Part shown: piece by piece, positions 38,945-60,796 of the stretch
Layout of the letters: the number at the start of each line of letters is the position of its first letter
Numbering within the stretch: the first letter of the stretch is position 1
Assembly (NCBI GenBank): GCA_018292915.2
Contig: JACVVK020000486.1
Coordinates: forward strand, 356,001 to 420,000
From: Batillaria attramentaria
Taxonomy: Eukaryota > Mollusca > Gastropoda > Batillariidae
DNA length: 64,000 bases
Direction of reading: 5' to 3'
Translations under genes and position numbers: made by a program
Notes under the pieces: generated by a model
What the model was told of the DNA's origin: nothing
Seen by the model: only the letters and a program-made list of their open reading frames with translations
Database searches by the model: none

Positions 38945-39029
38945 GAATCATTGAAGCGAAGCGGGTAGTGGGGATGTCTAGAAATCACTAGGTTTTATGT
39001 CAAAAGATCCAGTTTTGTCTTACTAAACA

Positions 39030-39330
39030 AACAAACAAACAAACAAACAAACAAACTGAGACCACAGCGTCTAGAAATTTCAAACTGCTACTACTACTAC
39101 TACTACTACTACTGCTGCTGCTACTGCTGCTACTGAAATTGCCAGGCACACAATGCCTGTTCAAAAGAGTAAACAATGGCAAAAACAACAGAACACCCAG
39201 CTTGAAACAAACCAAACCAAATTAGATCGAAGAATGACCAAACGTTCGTATGGGTACGACTACCACTATTACTACTACTACTATTTCTGCTATTGCTGCT
39301 ACTACTATTATTACAATTACTACTACTACT
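39030..39330. repeat. AAAC and ACT/GCT triplet tracts
   Basis: (CAAA)n at 39025-39056, (CTA/CTG)n at 39089-39134 and again at 39262-39330. The two triplet tracts are each followed by GAAATTGCCA, so this is a local duplication of about 200 bp (also shared: GAACACACAGCTT-like text at 39385). Confidence 0.7.
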
Positions 39331-39522
39331 GAAATTGCCAACCATGCAATGATTCGCTCAAACGAGTAAACAATAACAAGAACAGAACACACAGCTTAAA
39401 ACAAACCAAATTCGGACAAACACGAACAAACGAAACTCTATACAACCAAACCAAATCCCGAACAGACCTTGACCAAACTGTCTGGTGAACAAGTGAGTGA
39501 GTGAGTGAGTGAGTGAGAGTGA

Positions 39523-39870
39523 GTTTTTAGGGCTTAAAGCCGCGCAAGCAACAGAACGGTCAGGTTCGAGTCCCACTCGGGGCAAAGAATTTTCTCTTTC
39601 TCGTGTGTGGCACCGTTCATTCGGGCCGATCGTTGGACGATCTCTCAGGGTACTCCGGCTTCTTGCCCCTCTACTTTGGAAATGTTCAGCCCACAAAATT
39701 CAAGAATAAATGCTGTTCTAAATTTCCAGAACCTAAATTGCTGAGCTGGCCCTTCGCACCACGTGATGGTAATGTGTCCAGTGTGTGAGAGAATGCGTGT
39801 GATTCATGTGAGCGTGTGTGTTGGGATTAGCTCGCGGCGCTTTGAGCCAAACATTTGGGATCATAATAAA
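39523..39870 (+). mobile_element. SINE family B, head partly lost
   Basis: TTCGAGTCCCACTCGGGGCA is followed by the full body (ACCGTTCATTCGGGCCGATC, GTTCAGCCCACAAAATTC, CTTCGCACCACGTGATGGTA) and the end CGCGGCGCTTTGAGCC. Confidence 0.75.
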
Positions 39871-39947
39871 TGAACGAATAACTAAATTCATTGACAAACC
39901 CTGCTTATTGATTAATTGAATATTAATGCGATTATGCGATAATAATG

Positions 39948-39948
39948 G

Positions 39949-39985
<37 letters not shown>
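39948..39985 (+). repeat. (GAT)n microsatellite
   Basis: About 12 GAT/ATG triplets. Confidence 0.95.
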
Positions 39986-41585
39986 ATTTTGCGCCTTCTA
40001 CTCACACCATCGAACCAACCGTCAACGCTACCACTTAACAAACAAAAAAACCGACCCACAATTTCGTTCATCGCTGACAGTTACCACTGCACAGGGCGTA
40101 CCACAGACTGTTTCAAACGAACTTGTCATAACCCGCTAAACCATGGGACAAGAAAAATGTCACCGATATCAGTACAGCCAGCTCAAACCGGTTAGCTACA
40201 AGATAAAGACTCCAAGCCAGTTCAACATCATTCTCTCTTCGACAATTGCCGTGCAGCGTCATTTACTCGGAGAGCGAAACAGTCAACTTCACTTCATGTA
40301 CATGTATCATGTCTGCCGAATGGAGAATGCCTGTAAACGTGTACAGCAGTATTGAGAGCGCTGGAAAGTTCTCGTCAGAAACCAAGTCTTCCAGAAAAGG
40401 AAAATATTCAAATACTGGGGTCACCTGTGTGTTACTTGCTGACGAAAATGGATACCGTATACTACAGAAATAGAAATTATGCAAATTTCCAAGGATCATT
40501 GCGACGCATTACATCGACGAAGGTTGAGCGAAATTTGCAGCCATTTTTGATGTGTTCAGAGCTAGTATTGTGAGAATACGTGAACGCCCATAGATGGAAA
40601 TTGTCGTAATGAGAAGGTGGTATATTCAAGCTGGTGTGGTTATATAAGAGTACCTGCAAGTTTGGGGGAGCTTCAGAACACCCCCCCGACGACTGAAAGT
40701 GAAACACCAGGTCTACATCAGAATCTACCGTCGACTGTATCCAGAGCTAAATAACCGTGAGTAGAGATGAAATTGCAACTTGTTACAGTTTAGTTAAAAT
40801 CCAGTCCAATTTAGTTCAAATTCCGCACAACTGTATTGACTGAAACAGCTCAGAAACATGTCTTTAGGCTGTCCGAGTTGTAAACAGCACACGTAAAACA
40901 CAAGACAACTTTCCTTTCAGCTCTGATCTTTGTGGGCAGTTTGACTTGGGGCGTTTCAGTTCAAAGAACTGAGTAACTTGAAAAAATTCTGCTTATTGAT
41001 TATTTATTAATCAATAAGCAGGGTCTATCAATGAAATTATTTATTAATTATTTTATTTACCCTTTCTTTCTTTAAATTGTTACAAACAATTAATCATTAT
41101 TTGTTGTATGACTCATCTCGTGTCAATTAAAATTAGTATCTAGGTTGCAGGTATGAGTTGTCTTGAGTTTCACTAGGGTTTTTGTTGTTGTTGTTGTTTA
41201 ATATTGATATTTTTATCTTAACGAAATCTAGTGCTCAGTTGTTTCACGGTTGTTCCGTCAATATCTTTGCCTTTGGACGGACAAGTTTATCTATATATAA
41301 CGAAGAAAGTTACTGACTCTTTTTAAGGTATGTAAAGGCATAACCTGGTCCACAAAAACTTCCGGGTAAACTCTTGTAAACGTGAAATGAAATGTTCCCA
41401 GAAGATTCTATTCTAAACAGTAAGCTTACAAAAATACCCCCCCCCAAAAAAAAACAACAACAACAACAACAACAAAAATCCCCCAACAAAACAAAACAAA
41501 AACAAAAAAAGCCAAAACACCAAACAAAAAACTTAGACAGCTTCTCCAGCTTTCAAGAATAATTAATACTAAGATAAATTTACAG

Positions 41586-41756
41586 GTGAGGGTGGGTGTT
41601 TTGGGGTTTAACGTCCCTTTCCACCACATACGACATGTAGATTAAGCGCTATATAAATAAATTATTATTATTATTATTATATCAAAGACGGGGAGACGAT
41701 GAAAAAGCCAGCACAAATATTTGGCTCCCGCCGGGATACGAACTCACGACCCATGA
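41586..41756 (-). mobile_element. SINE family A carrying a 50-bp L2-type tail insertion
   Basis: A SINE A body is interrupted at CACATACG by about 50 bp reading ATTAAGCGCTATATAAATAA then (ATT)n (41636-41680), after which TATCAAAGACGGGG resumes. The head is truncated. The insert is the 3' end typical of snail L2-like elements. Confidence 0.65.
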
Positions 41757-42477
41757 ATTTACAGATGAAGATGAAAATTAAATTCTAAGATAAAGTATTG
41801 CCCATACAGAAACCATTTTTATCGGCAGCGTGATTTTTGTTTTTTGTTTTTGTTTAAAATATTGTTTTCCCATTTTTAACTTTTTTGTAATTACGGTTTT
41901 AAGTATGTCCATGTTTTGCAGCAGGGAATTTCTTTCAAGCGTATTCAGTGGGAAAAACACTACATTGCCCTCAATAGCATAAAACAGAATATTATGTCAT
42001 CTTAAATATTAGGTTGTGTAGAGAAAAGTGAAGACAAGCATGCAACGTTGTAATTCCTGAAGATCTCGTCATTATTGAAAAGGTTCCGATTACCGCAATT
42101 CTAGATTAATTTCCTGTCGATGGCGTGATCGTTTCCTTCTGTTTATTTGGACTTTTGTGATAAATGAATTATTCAACAGCAACAATTCTTGGAAGGAAAA
42201 CCTAGCCGTAGGCAATCAATAAAAAACAGTTGCGTCAATATTCGTTGAAGCACGGTGCAGAAAGAAGACTAGGGAAAAAACCAATAACAACGAAAAACCT
42301 TGCGAAAGTATACTTGAATTTTCATGTGGGAGAAATTCTGTCTTAAATGCCGTGCATACCCTTCGGCGTATACTCCTTTGTCACGCACTCATTTCCAGTA
42401 TCATTATTATTATTATTATTGTTGCTGCTGCTGAAGGAATTTTTCTTTGGTTACTTAAGTTAAAAAAAAAACAACTA

Positions 42478-42764
42478 CTTTATTGTCCCTTTTGGGGAAT
42501 TAGGGCTGTTTCCCCCGGGGGAACTGAAGTGCGTCGCCGCGGTGAGGCACCACCCAATACCTGTCCTATTTTTTTTTTTTAATTTTGCTGGGGGAGGAAA
42601 GCCGGATAACCCGGAGAGTAACGCCTAATGAGCAGCCCGGTAGCCAGAAAAAAAACGGTATCACATATCACAAGCTCGACCTGGGCTGGAAACCCACACT
42701 TCAGCGCCTTGACAGCGGTGACGGCCGTTTAGTAGCGCTACCAGTTAGACCACCTCTCACCTGA
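42478..42764 (-). mobile_element. SINE family D, copy 3
   Basis: Full body from TTTATTGTCCCTTTTGGGG to the head with GACCTGGGCTGGAAACCC and TAGCGCTACCAGTTAGACCA. It is flanked on the left by (ATT)n and GTTGCTGCTGCTG. Confidence 0.75.
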
Positions 42765-42896
42765 ATTGTAGCAAAAACTTTCTTGATAATTACATTTCTC
42801 GAATTGCGACTGGTTGGGTCTCTGATTGGAAGCTAAACTGATGTGCTGGCCTTTTCCTTGTTTTCCCGTCTTTGCCGCTATCTCCTTCACGTATTG

Positions 42897-43217
42897 GACA
42901 AACAAACAAACAGTCAAACAAACAAAGGGACAGTCAAACAAACAAAGGGACAGTCAAACAAACAAACAGACAGTCAAACAAACAAAGACACAAACAGACA
43001 GTCAACCAAACAAACAGTCAAACAAACAAAGGGACAGTCAAACAAACAAACAGACAGTCAAACAGACAGTCAAACAAACAAAGACACAAACAGTCAACCA
43101 AACAAACAGTCAAACAAACAAACATGCAGTCAAACAAACAAACAGACAGTCAAACAAACAAACAAACAAGCAAACAAACATACAAACAAACAAACAAACA
43201 AACAAACAAACAAACAA
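42897..43217 (+). repeat. (ACAA)n / ACAGTCAAACAA minisatellite
   Basis: Imperfect arrays of CAAACAAACAGTCAAACA words. All forward frames are open because the unit lacks T-rich stops. Not coding. Confidence 0.9.
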
Positions 43218-43488
43218 TTAAACCTAAAACTGGAAGTAATCTTTCTAGCATTCTAGCGATGGCCTTGATAATGTTGACAAGTTCACAAACTTTTACAAAC
43301 AAAAACCCTGTAAGTACATAATTATAGTCTTACTAGCATTCTAGGAATTCTTAAAAAGTTTACAGACTTCAATCGTTTATCAACAGCACCCCGCATTACA
43401 TGCTGCATTACAAGGTGGGCCTTGACTTTTTGTGACGTGTTTTTTTTTTTGTTTTTTTTTTTTTTTAAAAGGTGACTGCACCATCATC

Positions 43489-53481
<9,993 letters not shown>

Positions 53482-53890
53482 TCACTGTAAGGCTATATTT
53501 AGATCTCAAGTCAGAAGAACATTTATCTAACTGTTCGCTCTTTGGTTATGCACATTTTTGCGAAAGTCAGGCCATCGCTTGAATATTTGATTCGCTATGC
53601 ACATTTTGCACATGGATTTTTCTTACGGGTTTAATTCCTGCGATGTTTGGTTTGTACATTTTCGTTTGTAAAAACTCAGCAAACAGTAATCGCAGCAGCG
53701 CCATGCGTATATTCGTTTGTAAATGGACTTGACATAAATGGCATCATCTGTATGTTTTGTACTACTCAAAAGACATGGAGCACCCTTTGACAGATAAACC
53801 TTGTGTTGTTATATATGTGTTGTGTGCATAGCTGTCTTGCAATGACGGCGTCAGTTTCTGATAGCTTGTGGTTCGATGAAATCTGCAAAC

Positions 53891-53897
<7 letters not shown>

Positions 53898-53927
<30 letters not shown>

Positions 53928-54018
53928 GTATCGCGTTAAGAGTTATACGAATCATCAAGATAGAGCATTTCGAACATACACAAGCGAAACTGTTCCAAAA
54001 TATAAGTTGGCTCAGTGA
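53898..54018. repeat. (CT)n followed by repeat family E fragment
   Basis: (CT)n 53898-53923, then a piece sharing GAATCATCAAGATAGAGCAT and AAGCGAAACTGTTCCAAA with 57650-57730. Confidence 0.65.
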
Positions 54019-54058
54019 ACATGGAGATGGCCTTTCAATACCAGCCTATCTGAAGTTG

Positions 54059-54280
54059 CAACAACAACAGCAACAACAACAACAACAACAACAACAATAT
54101 AATTATGGGCTGAAGATTCCCAAAACAGAGAGGGAGGAAGCCGGGGTACCCGGAGAGAACCCCCGACGGTCGGCTAGACTAAACGGTGCGTAAAGGAAAA
54201 TATTCTTTGCCTCGAATGGGACTCGAACCTGACCTCTCTCAATGGTTCCGAAGTCTTAACCACTACACCACCGACCGCCG
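54059..54280 (-). mobile_element. (CAA)n and SINE family B fragment
   Basis: (CAA)n at 54059-54096, then GGGCTGAAGATTCCCAAAAC, AGAACCCCCGACGGTCGGC, GGGACTCGAACCTGACCTC and a worn head. The 3' portion of the SINE is replaced by the CAA tract. Confidence 0.7.
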
Positions 54281-54354
54281 AAATGCATGTGTCTGAGTAG
54301 TACGCTACCAGACAACACCAGCACGGCTCCAAAAGATTTTGAACCCACAAAGAA

Positions 54355-54835
54355 ATCATCATCATCATTCCTCTCTACTCCTTGTGGAGCATAGGGCCTC
54401 AACAGTTCTTCTAAACTTCCTGCGGTCTCTGGCTGCTGTTTTTGCAGCCTCCCAGGTTTGGCCGGCGGCTTTCAGCTCGTCCTGGAGGCTACGCCTCCAT
54501 GTCTGCTTTGGGCGCCCCCTTTTTCGCTTTCCTTGTGGGTTCCAGTCAAGTGCTTGTCGGGTGACATTAGATTGGCTCTTCCGCAAGGTGTGTCCAACCC
54601 ATCGCCACTTCCTACTCCTGATCTGAGCTGTGATACTCTCCTGATTTGTCCTCGTCCACAGGTCTAGGTTTGGCTCTCTGTCGAACCACCGGAGGTTGAA
54701 GATCTGTCGGAGGCACTTAGTGATGAAGGTCTGGATCCTGTTACAGCTGGTTTGGATGACTCGATCTCCATGTTTCAGGTCCATACAACAGGATGGATTT
54801 TACGTTAGCAGCTTGGTTTTGGTGGAAATGGCAGT
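54355..54835 (-). mobile_element. RTE-like LINE 3' end, frameshifted, with (TGA)n tail
   Basis: The minus-strand frame 54365-54784 reads WRWVGHTLRKSQSNVTRQAL, then GKRKRGRPKQTWRRSLQDEL and a Trp/Arg-rich end. This is the C-terminus of the endonuclease-reverse-transcriptase proteins common in molluscs. Just upstream, in another frame, ANVKSILLYGPETW joins it by a frameshift near 54755-54770. The 3' end is GAATGATGATGATGAT, the short-repeat tail typical of the RTE clade. The 5' part is missing. Confidence 0.8.
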
Positions 54836-55519
54836 AAAGAAATAACAAGGACGAATACTTCTATGGCGCCTGTCCTTTGGCAAGCTCTAGGCGCATGTCG
54901 GAGGATGAATTAATGAACTACTTCCTAAAAGGGAAAAAATAAAAAGAAAGAAAGGAAGAAAAGATAAGAAAATCCAACTTGGTGTGATTGACAGTTGCAG
55001 GCTACAAAGCAAATTTTGCGTATTTGTCAGAGTCCAGTCATTTGAAAAAGACCCAGGCAGAGTCCTTCCTGAACGGAAACACGGGGCTTCCAACATCTTT
55101 CAGAACCTGGACATTCCGTCGATAACAGATGAATGTGGTCGTTGCTAACTCTTCTTGCGAAGTAAAAGAAAAAAAAAAGCCGTTGCATTGAAAGAATTGG
55201 CATGTTGAAACAGCATTCTCGTGTTTAACAATTGCAAAGAAGACTTGTTTGCATTTATGTTCGAACTCGAAATAAAAAAAAACCAACTTTCTTGTCCATT
55301 AAATAACAGGTAGAAAATGAAAGATCGTCTTTGGACTCGTCAATAAAAACAAGATAAAATTAGTTTGGCATGTGCAAGAACTTAACAAAAATCACAGCAA
55401 ATCCATCTCTCACAATCACAGTTCAAACATCGCAGCATTCCAGGTACATGTAAACTATCCTCTCTCTCTCTCTCTCTCCTCTTCCCCGAACGGCATTTGG
55501 TAACTTGTATTGAGTAATT

Positions 55520-55550
<31 letters not shown>

Positions 55551-55556
<6 letters not shown>

Positions 55557-55675
55557 GTGTATTTTGTATGCGCTTTAACGTGTTTTTTATTTGAGTCAGC
55601 TCAAAGCGCCACGAACTTAACCCAACATGCACGCTCACGTGAATCAAACGCATTCTCTCACACAACACATGATAA
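55551..55675 (-). mobile_element. SINE family B, 3' end fragment
   Basis: TCAAAGCGCCACGAACTTAA and CACGCTCACGTGAATCAAAC match the 3' third of the family. It is preceded by (ACT)n at 55520-55555. Confidence 0.65.
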
Positions 55676-55801
55676 ACACGTGTTGAAAAAAACCAAAATA
55701 ATATAAATTCAAATAACAACGTAGTTACAGGTAAGGAACATGTGATCAGCGTCGCTACAAGAATGTAAGCAAATCTTTTGTACAGGCCATATTTTTTATT
55801 T

Positions 55802-55836
<35 letters not shown>

Positions 55837-55910
55837 AAAACCCCTCCCTTCCCCCCGCCCGCAGAAGAAGAAGAAAAAAAAAGAAAAAAAAAATTACGTC
55901 AATTTGACTA

Positions 55911-56084
55911 GGGTGGGTGGGTATTTGGGGGTTTAACGTCCTCTTCCACCACACACGGGTGATATCAAAGACGGGGCAACGATGAAAAGGCCAGCACACA
56001 TATTTGGCCCCAGCCGGGATACGAACTCACGACCCGAGCATTAGAAGTCCAACGCTCTATCATTCGGCCACCCCGGCTCCCCCC
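55911..56084 (-). mobile_element. SINE family A, full length
   Basis: All parts are present from the GGGTGGGTGGGTATTTGGGG tail to the head (GCATTAGAAGTCCAACGCTC, GGCCACCCCGGCTCC). It is among the least diverged copies. (AAC)n at 55803-55838 precedes it. Confidence 0.85.
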
Positions 56085-56770
56085 TTCAATTTGACTGACT
56101 TACAAGGAACGAGCAAACATGTGTCAGACAAGCTAACAACCACAAAATCTCCAAACAGCATCGCCTGAGTCTAGGTCGATATCTCTGAGTTTGGAAATGT
56201 GAACTCATGTCACTTTAAACTAGCACAGCATTTTTTTTAGGAGTCTGTCTATCGTTTTTCATGATGTACTCTACCGTTGTATAGAAAAAGGGATTAAGTG
56301 CAACATGCTTGAAAAGTGCCTAGGCTGTTTTCCAGAGAGAGGTAATACCATTGACGTGTAAATGGACTTCCGCCTGCGCGAAGCAGATCAAAATGAGGGA
56401 CACCCTTTCAGCTCGATTTTACTGCACTGGAAACCAATTGTTATCAGAAATGTCAAGTGATTTTTTTTTCTAAAGGCGTTAACGAGCGTGTTTTCAAAAG
56501 CACGCAGTTTGATCTCTTTCGCGTACACGAACGGTGAAGCAGCTTTTTTTTTTTTTTTTTTTTAAAGAAACTTAATGTGCTTTTGCGAAATGAGCCTATA
56601 CTGTTAATGCACTTACATCAAAGCTTTTGTGAAATGAGCCTATACAGTTTATGCACCTACCTCGAAGCTGAGGGAGCTCAGTTACGGGCTGACCCTACCC
56701 CGTGCTCTGCAGTAGAGATTATTCAAGCTGAGTTGTAGACTGCAGAGGAGAAATCTTTCTCTCTCACAGA

Positions 56771-56773
<3 letters not shown>

Positions 56774-56869
<96 letters not shown>

Positions 56870-56916
56870 TGTGTGTGTGTGTGTGTGCCCGCCCAGTGTG
56901 TGTGTGTGTGCCCGCC

Positions 56917-56950
<34 letters not shown>

Positions 56951-56951
56951 C

Positions 56952-56990
<39 letters not shown>

Positions 56991-57003
56991 CGTGCGTGCG
57001 TGC

Positions 57004-57102
<99 letters not shown>

Positions 57103-57140
57103 CGCGCGTGCGTGTGCGTGCGTGTGCGTGCGTGCGTGCA
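56774..57140 (+). repeat. Long GT microsatellite with CCCAGTG interruptions
   Basis: About 370 bp of GT with two GCCCGCCCAGTG words, one GCCCAGTG and (GTGC)n/(CG)n segments. Alternating purine-pyrimidine throughout. The 147-156 codon Cys/Val and His/Thr ORFs here are artefacts. Confidence 0.97.
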
Positions 57141-57455
57141 CCCAGACTTGTTTTAAAACCTTCATTGTTGCACAGCGAAGACAGCGGGTACAACCAGATT
57201 CAACTAACACTTGAAATGTTCCTTCAACAACCTGTAATCAAATAATTCTCTAACAACCACAACCACAGACATATGTGAGAGGTATTGTGTAAAGGACAAG
57301 TTGATCTTGAGGTAACGATCGAAACGAAGAAATTACACGGTACGACTTACGTGCGGACAGAATTTTCTCAAGCATGCACGAAACTGCTGGAAGGTTTAAA
57401 GGCCGAATCTTTATGATTTTTTTTGCTCACAGATCCGTTCAGAGTTTTTGTAGTA

Positions 57456-57740
57456 TCCATCATCACACCACTTTGACACCTGCGCAGTGACGCCATCTCA
57501 AATGCTGGCACTCAGCCAACAAAAGCGTACTCAGTGACACGGCTAACACACTGACCGAGAGTGTTGTAGCAAAACCAACCGATCAGTCCTAGAATCTGAA
57601 TGTTCCATCGTTCGTTCGCAGTGTAAACAACATTGTGTCGCATTAAGAACTGTACTAATCATCAAGCTAGAGTATTTCGAGCACACAGACGCACTCACAA
57701 GCGAAACTGTTCCAAAGTATAAGCTGGTTTGGTAAACGCG
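57456..57740. repeat. Repeat family E, copy 2
   Basis: CATCACACCACTTTGACACC, AATGCTGGCACTCAGCCAAC and AGCGAAACTGTTCCAAAGTA align with 7968-8275 in the same order. The hairpin of copy 1 is absent here. Confidence 0.65.
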
Positions 57741-57889
57741 GAAAAAAGTGCGTTTAAATATATTTATAGATACAATGTTAGGAAGAGCGGTCGTAAACAT
57801 CGATTACGGAAAATTATGTATTAGAAAATGTGTAGATGGATGTTTTGAGTTTTTTTTGTCTCTTGTTCACCGCGAAGGGTGATTTCAAA

Positions 57890-59098
57890 GACTGGAAGCA
57901 ATGGCAAAAAGAGAAGGGAAGCAATGGCAAAAGAGACGGGATGCGATGGCAAAAAGAGACTTGAAGCAATGGCAAAAAGAGACGGGAAGTAATAGCAAAA
58001 AAAGACGGGAAGTAATGGCGAAAAGAGACGGGAAGCAGTGGCAAAAGATACGGGAAGTAATGGCAAAAAAAGACGGGAAGTAATGGCGAAAAGAGACGGG
58101 AAGCAGTGGCAAAAGATACGGGAAGTAATGGCAAAAAAAGACGGGAAGTAATGGCAAAAAGAGACGGAAAGTAATGGCAAAAAGAGGGGAAGTAATGGCA
58201 AAAGAGACGGGAAGTAATGGCAAAAGAGACGGAAAGCAATGGCAAAAAGAGGGGGAAGTAATGGCAAAAAGAGGGGAAGTAATGGCAAAAGAGACGGGGA
58301 GTAATGGCAAAAGAGACGGGGAGTAATGGCAAAAGAGAGACGGGAAGTAATAGCAAAAAAGAGACGGGAAGTAACGGCAAAATAGACGGGAAGTGATGGC
58401 AAAAAGAGATGGGAAGCAGTGGCAAAAAGAGACGGGATGCAATGGCAAAAGAGACGGGATGCAATGGCAAAAGAGACGGGAAGAAATGGCAAAAAGAGAC
58501 GGGGAGTAATGGCAAAAGAGATTGAAGTAATGGCAAAAAAGAGACGGAAAGCAATGGCAAAAAAAGACACGGGAAGTAACGGGAAATAAGACGGGAAGTA
58601 ATGACAAAAAGAGACGGAAGCATTGGCAAAAGAGACGGGATGCAATGGCAAAAAGAGACGGGATGCAATGGCAAAAGAGATGGGATGCAATGGCAAAAGA
58701 GAAGGGAAGCAAGAGCAAAAGAGACGGGAAGTAATGGCAAAAAGAGACGGGAAGCAATAGCAAAAAGAGACGGGAAGTAATGGCAAAAAGAGACGGGAAA
58801 TAACGGCAAAAAGAGACGCGAAGTAACGGCAAAAAGAGACGCGAAGTAACGGCAAAAAGAGACGGGAAGTAATGGCAAAAAGAGACGGGAAATAACGGCA
58901 AAAAGAGACGCGAAGTAACGGCAAAAAGAGACGGAAAGTAACGGCAAAAAGAGACGGGCAGTAATGGCAAAAAGAGACGGGCAGTAATGGCAAAAAGAGA
59001 CGGGAAGTAATGACAAAAAGGGACGGGAAGTAATGGCAAAAAGAAACGGGAAGTAACGGCAAAAAGAAACGGGAAGTAAGAGCAAAAGCGAATAGCGA
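57890..59098 (+). repeat. 1.2-kb minisatellite of a 23-bp unit
   Basis: Unit GGCAAAAAGAGACGGGAAGT plus AAT, about 52 copies, lengths 20-24 with A-run and AG indels. Common variants are AAGCAATGG, GATGCAATGG and AAGTAACGG. On the minus strand all three frames are open for about 400 codons because the unit has no stop there and 23 is not a multiple of three. The Leu/Phe/Ser-rich ORFs (57814-59103) are therefore not evidence for a gene. The left border TGATTTCAAAGACTGGAAGC resembles a SINE A segment. Confidence 0.95.
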
Positions 59099-59135
59099 AT
59101 CAAAGTCTACAGGTCGTTATGTTCGCATCGGACAA

Positions 59136-59286
59136 GGGGAGCAGAATGGTAGAGCGTTGGACTTTCAATGCTTGGGTCATGAGTTCGAATCCCGACTGGG
59201 GCCAAATATTTGTGCTGGCTTTTTTTCTTGTTGATATCACCACCCAGTACTAGGTGGAAAAGGACGTTAAACTCCCAAACACCCAC
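59136..59286 (+). mobile_element. SINE family A, adjacent to the 23-bp minisatellite
   Basis: GGGGAGCAGAATGGTAGAGC, GGTCATGAGTTCGAATCCC, GGCCAAATATTTGTGCTGGC and GGACGTTAAACTCCCAAACA. About 10 bp (CCCCGTCTTTG) is missing before GATATC. Confidence 0.8.
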
Positions 59287-59730
59287 CCACCCACTCCGCA
59301 CTTTGAAATGTTCGATTGCTGTCTCACGAAGGCGGAAATTCGTCGCAATGATAACGGTGGACAACATTCAAGACAAATGTCCTATATTTTCACAGTCAGT
59401 CAGGACATCTGTCCTATCACATTTCTCACGGATGCGAATCCCTGGATAAGTACTTTTAAGACTTTAAGATTCCGCAAAACTTTTACTCCGAAATACTTTG
59501 CGGCTGCAAAGCCTAGCAAAAGCATTGATTTTTGTGTGCGTCTGTCTTCCGTTTCATCTCATTTTTCTTCCCAAAGGGGAAGTGATCGACCGAAGCCATG
59601 GTGAAGAACTTGTTACAAGACGATTTTTTTTGGAAAACGTTTCGTAAAATTCAGGGTTTTTTCATGCTATGAATTAACTTAGACAACTGCATAGTGTTCA
59701 ACACATTACGGCTAAATGATTTTAATTTTT

Positions 59731-60796
59731 GTATCAAAGTGTTCAAAACATGGCAGGAGGACAAAAGGCAAGAGAAAGCAATTTTCATGATTGAGTCTTC
59801 TGAAGAAATTTCTATGAAATTAACAATGCTTTATTTTTCTTCATTTCACAATGTTACGTGGGGGGGGGGGGGGGGGGGGGATGTTTGAAGAGCCCGTCGT
59901 CTTACCGCGGATTACGTTGACACACAGGCGAACACTCCTCAGCGAGTTCTTACTGCTTATTAAATCTCTTTCACTCACAAAAGACTCGTGAGCGCGCAGA
60001 AAAGTATTAACCGTGTGGAGTTTATTACAGCACTTCTCTTGTATTACACTGCACTCTCAAGCTTCGCACTTACAAGCTTCTCTCGTGCACACCCAATCCT
60101 CAAAAGAACAATACAGCTGTTATCTTTCAGCATACATGTACAAACACAAACAAAAGGCACAGCCACGCTCGTAACACACATCCTGTACTGATGTTAGCAA
60201 TATCACGTAACGACCTTCTATCTTTGCGCTTTTCTGTCAACTTTCATTAGTCTGTCTGAACACATAACCTTACTATCCTCACGCGATGGGCGAGTCCTTG
60301 CGGGTGCTGACGTCATACGCCGGGTTTCTAGGCAGATACATTGCAGCGTGGCCGAGATAATTTTTTTTTTGTTTTTCAAGCCTGAAGATCTAACGATAAG
60401 CTGACACAAAGCTGATTTATCAGGTGAGCGTAGAAATGTCAAAGGGAACATGTGACAGATGACCTTTTTCCCCGATCCAGCACTTCAATGGAGAACTGGC
60501 GAAGCTTAAGTGCGCTTCCCCCGGTTAGGTTTTGTGTTAAACCTCCATGATTTTTTTTATATTTTTGGATCAAAGTGTTCAAAACATGGCAGGAGGACAA
60601 GGAGGACAAAAGGCAAGAGAAATTAATTTTCATGATTGAGTCTTCTGAAGAAATTTCTATGAAATTAACAATGCTTTATTTTTCTTCATTTCACAGTGTT
60701 ACGTGGGGGAAATGTTTGAAGAGCACGTCGTCTTACCGCGGATTACGAAGCTTAAGTGCGCTTCCCCCGTTAGGTCTTGTGTTAAGCCCCCATGCT
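59731..60796 (+). repeat. Local direct duplications
   Basis: About 185 bp at 59733-59916 recurs at 60568-60747 (AACATGGCAGGAGGACAA, TTCTGAAGAAATTTCTATGA, CGTCTTACCGCGGATTACG). In the first copy GTGGGGG is expanded to a G run of about 20. The second copy is bracketed by direct repeats of about 50 bp (60500-60551 and 60746-60796: CGAAGCTTAAGTGCGCTTCC). Confidence 0.85.

Larger units (their letters stand above)
32653..43488. other. Intergenic region between DDX31 and the dioxygenase gene
   Basis: 10.8 kb on the plus-strand path between two same-direction genes. No convincing coding exon found. It contains SINEs, one MITE-1, long microsatellites and an inverted repeat at 36238-36350. Stretches 35640-36150, 36350-37320, 37830-38780, 39880-41580 and 41760-42480 hold nothing I recognise apart from short (GAT)n at 39948-39985 and AT-rich sequence. 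The dioxygenase promoter and leader should lie at the right end. Confidence 0.6.

Noticed and set aside
42826..43321. Gln/Thr/Asn/Lys-rich ORFs of 131-149 codons
   Set aside because: They come from an ACAA-type tandem repeat open in all three forward frames.
56723..57245. Cys-Val and His-Thr repeat ORFs of about 150 codons
   Set aside because: They are translated GT/CA dinucleotide repeats, as at 2138, 9560, 33649, 35173, 46358 and 48797.
57814..59103. Long Leu/Phe/Ser-rich ORFs (up to 429 codons) on the minus strand
   Set aside because: They are translations of the 23-bp minisatellite. All three frames are open simply because the unit has no stop on that strand, and there is no start context, splice signal or unique sequence.
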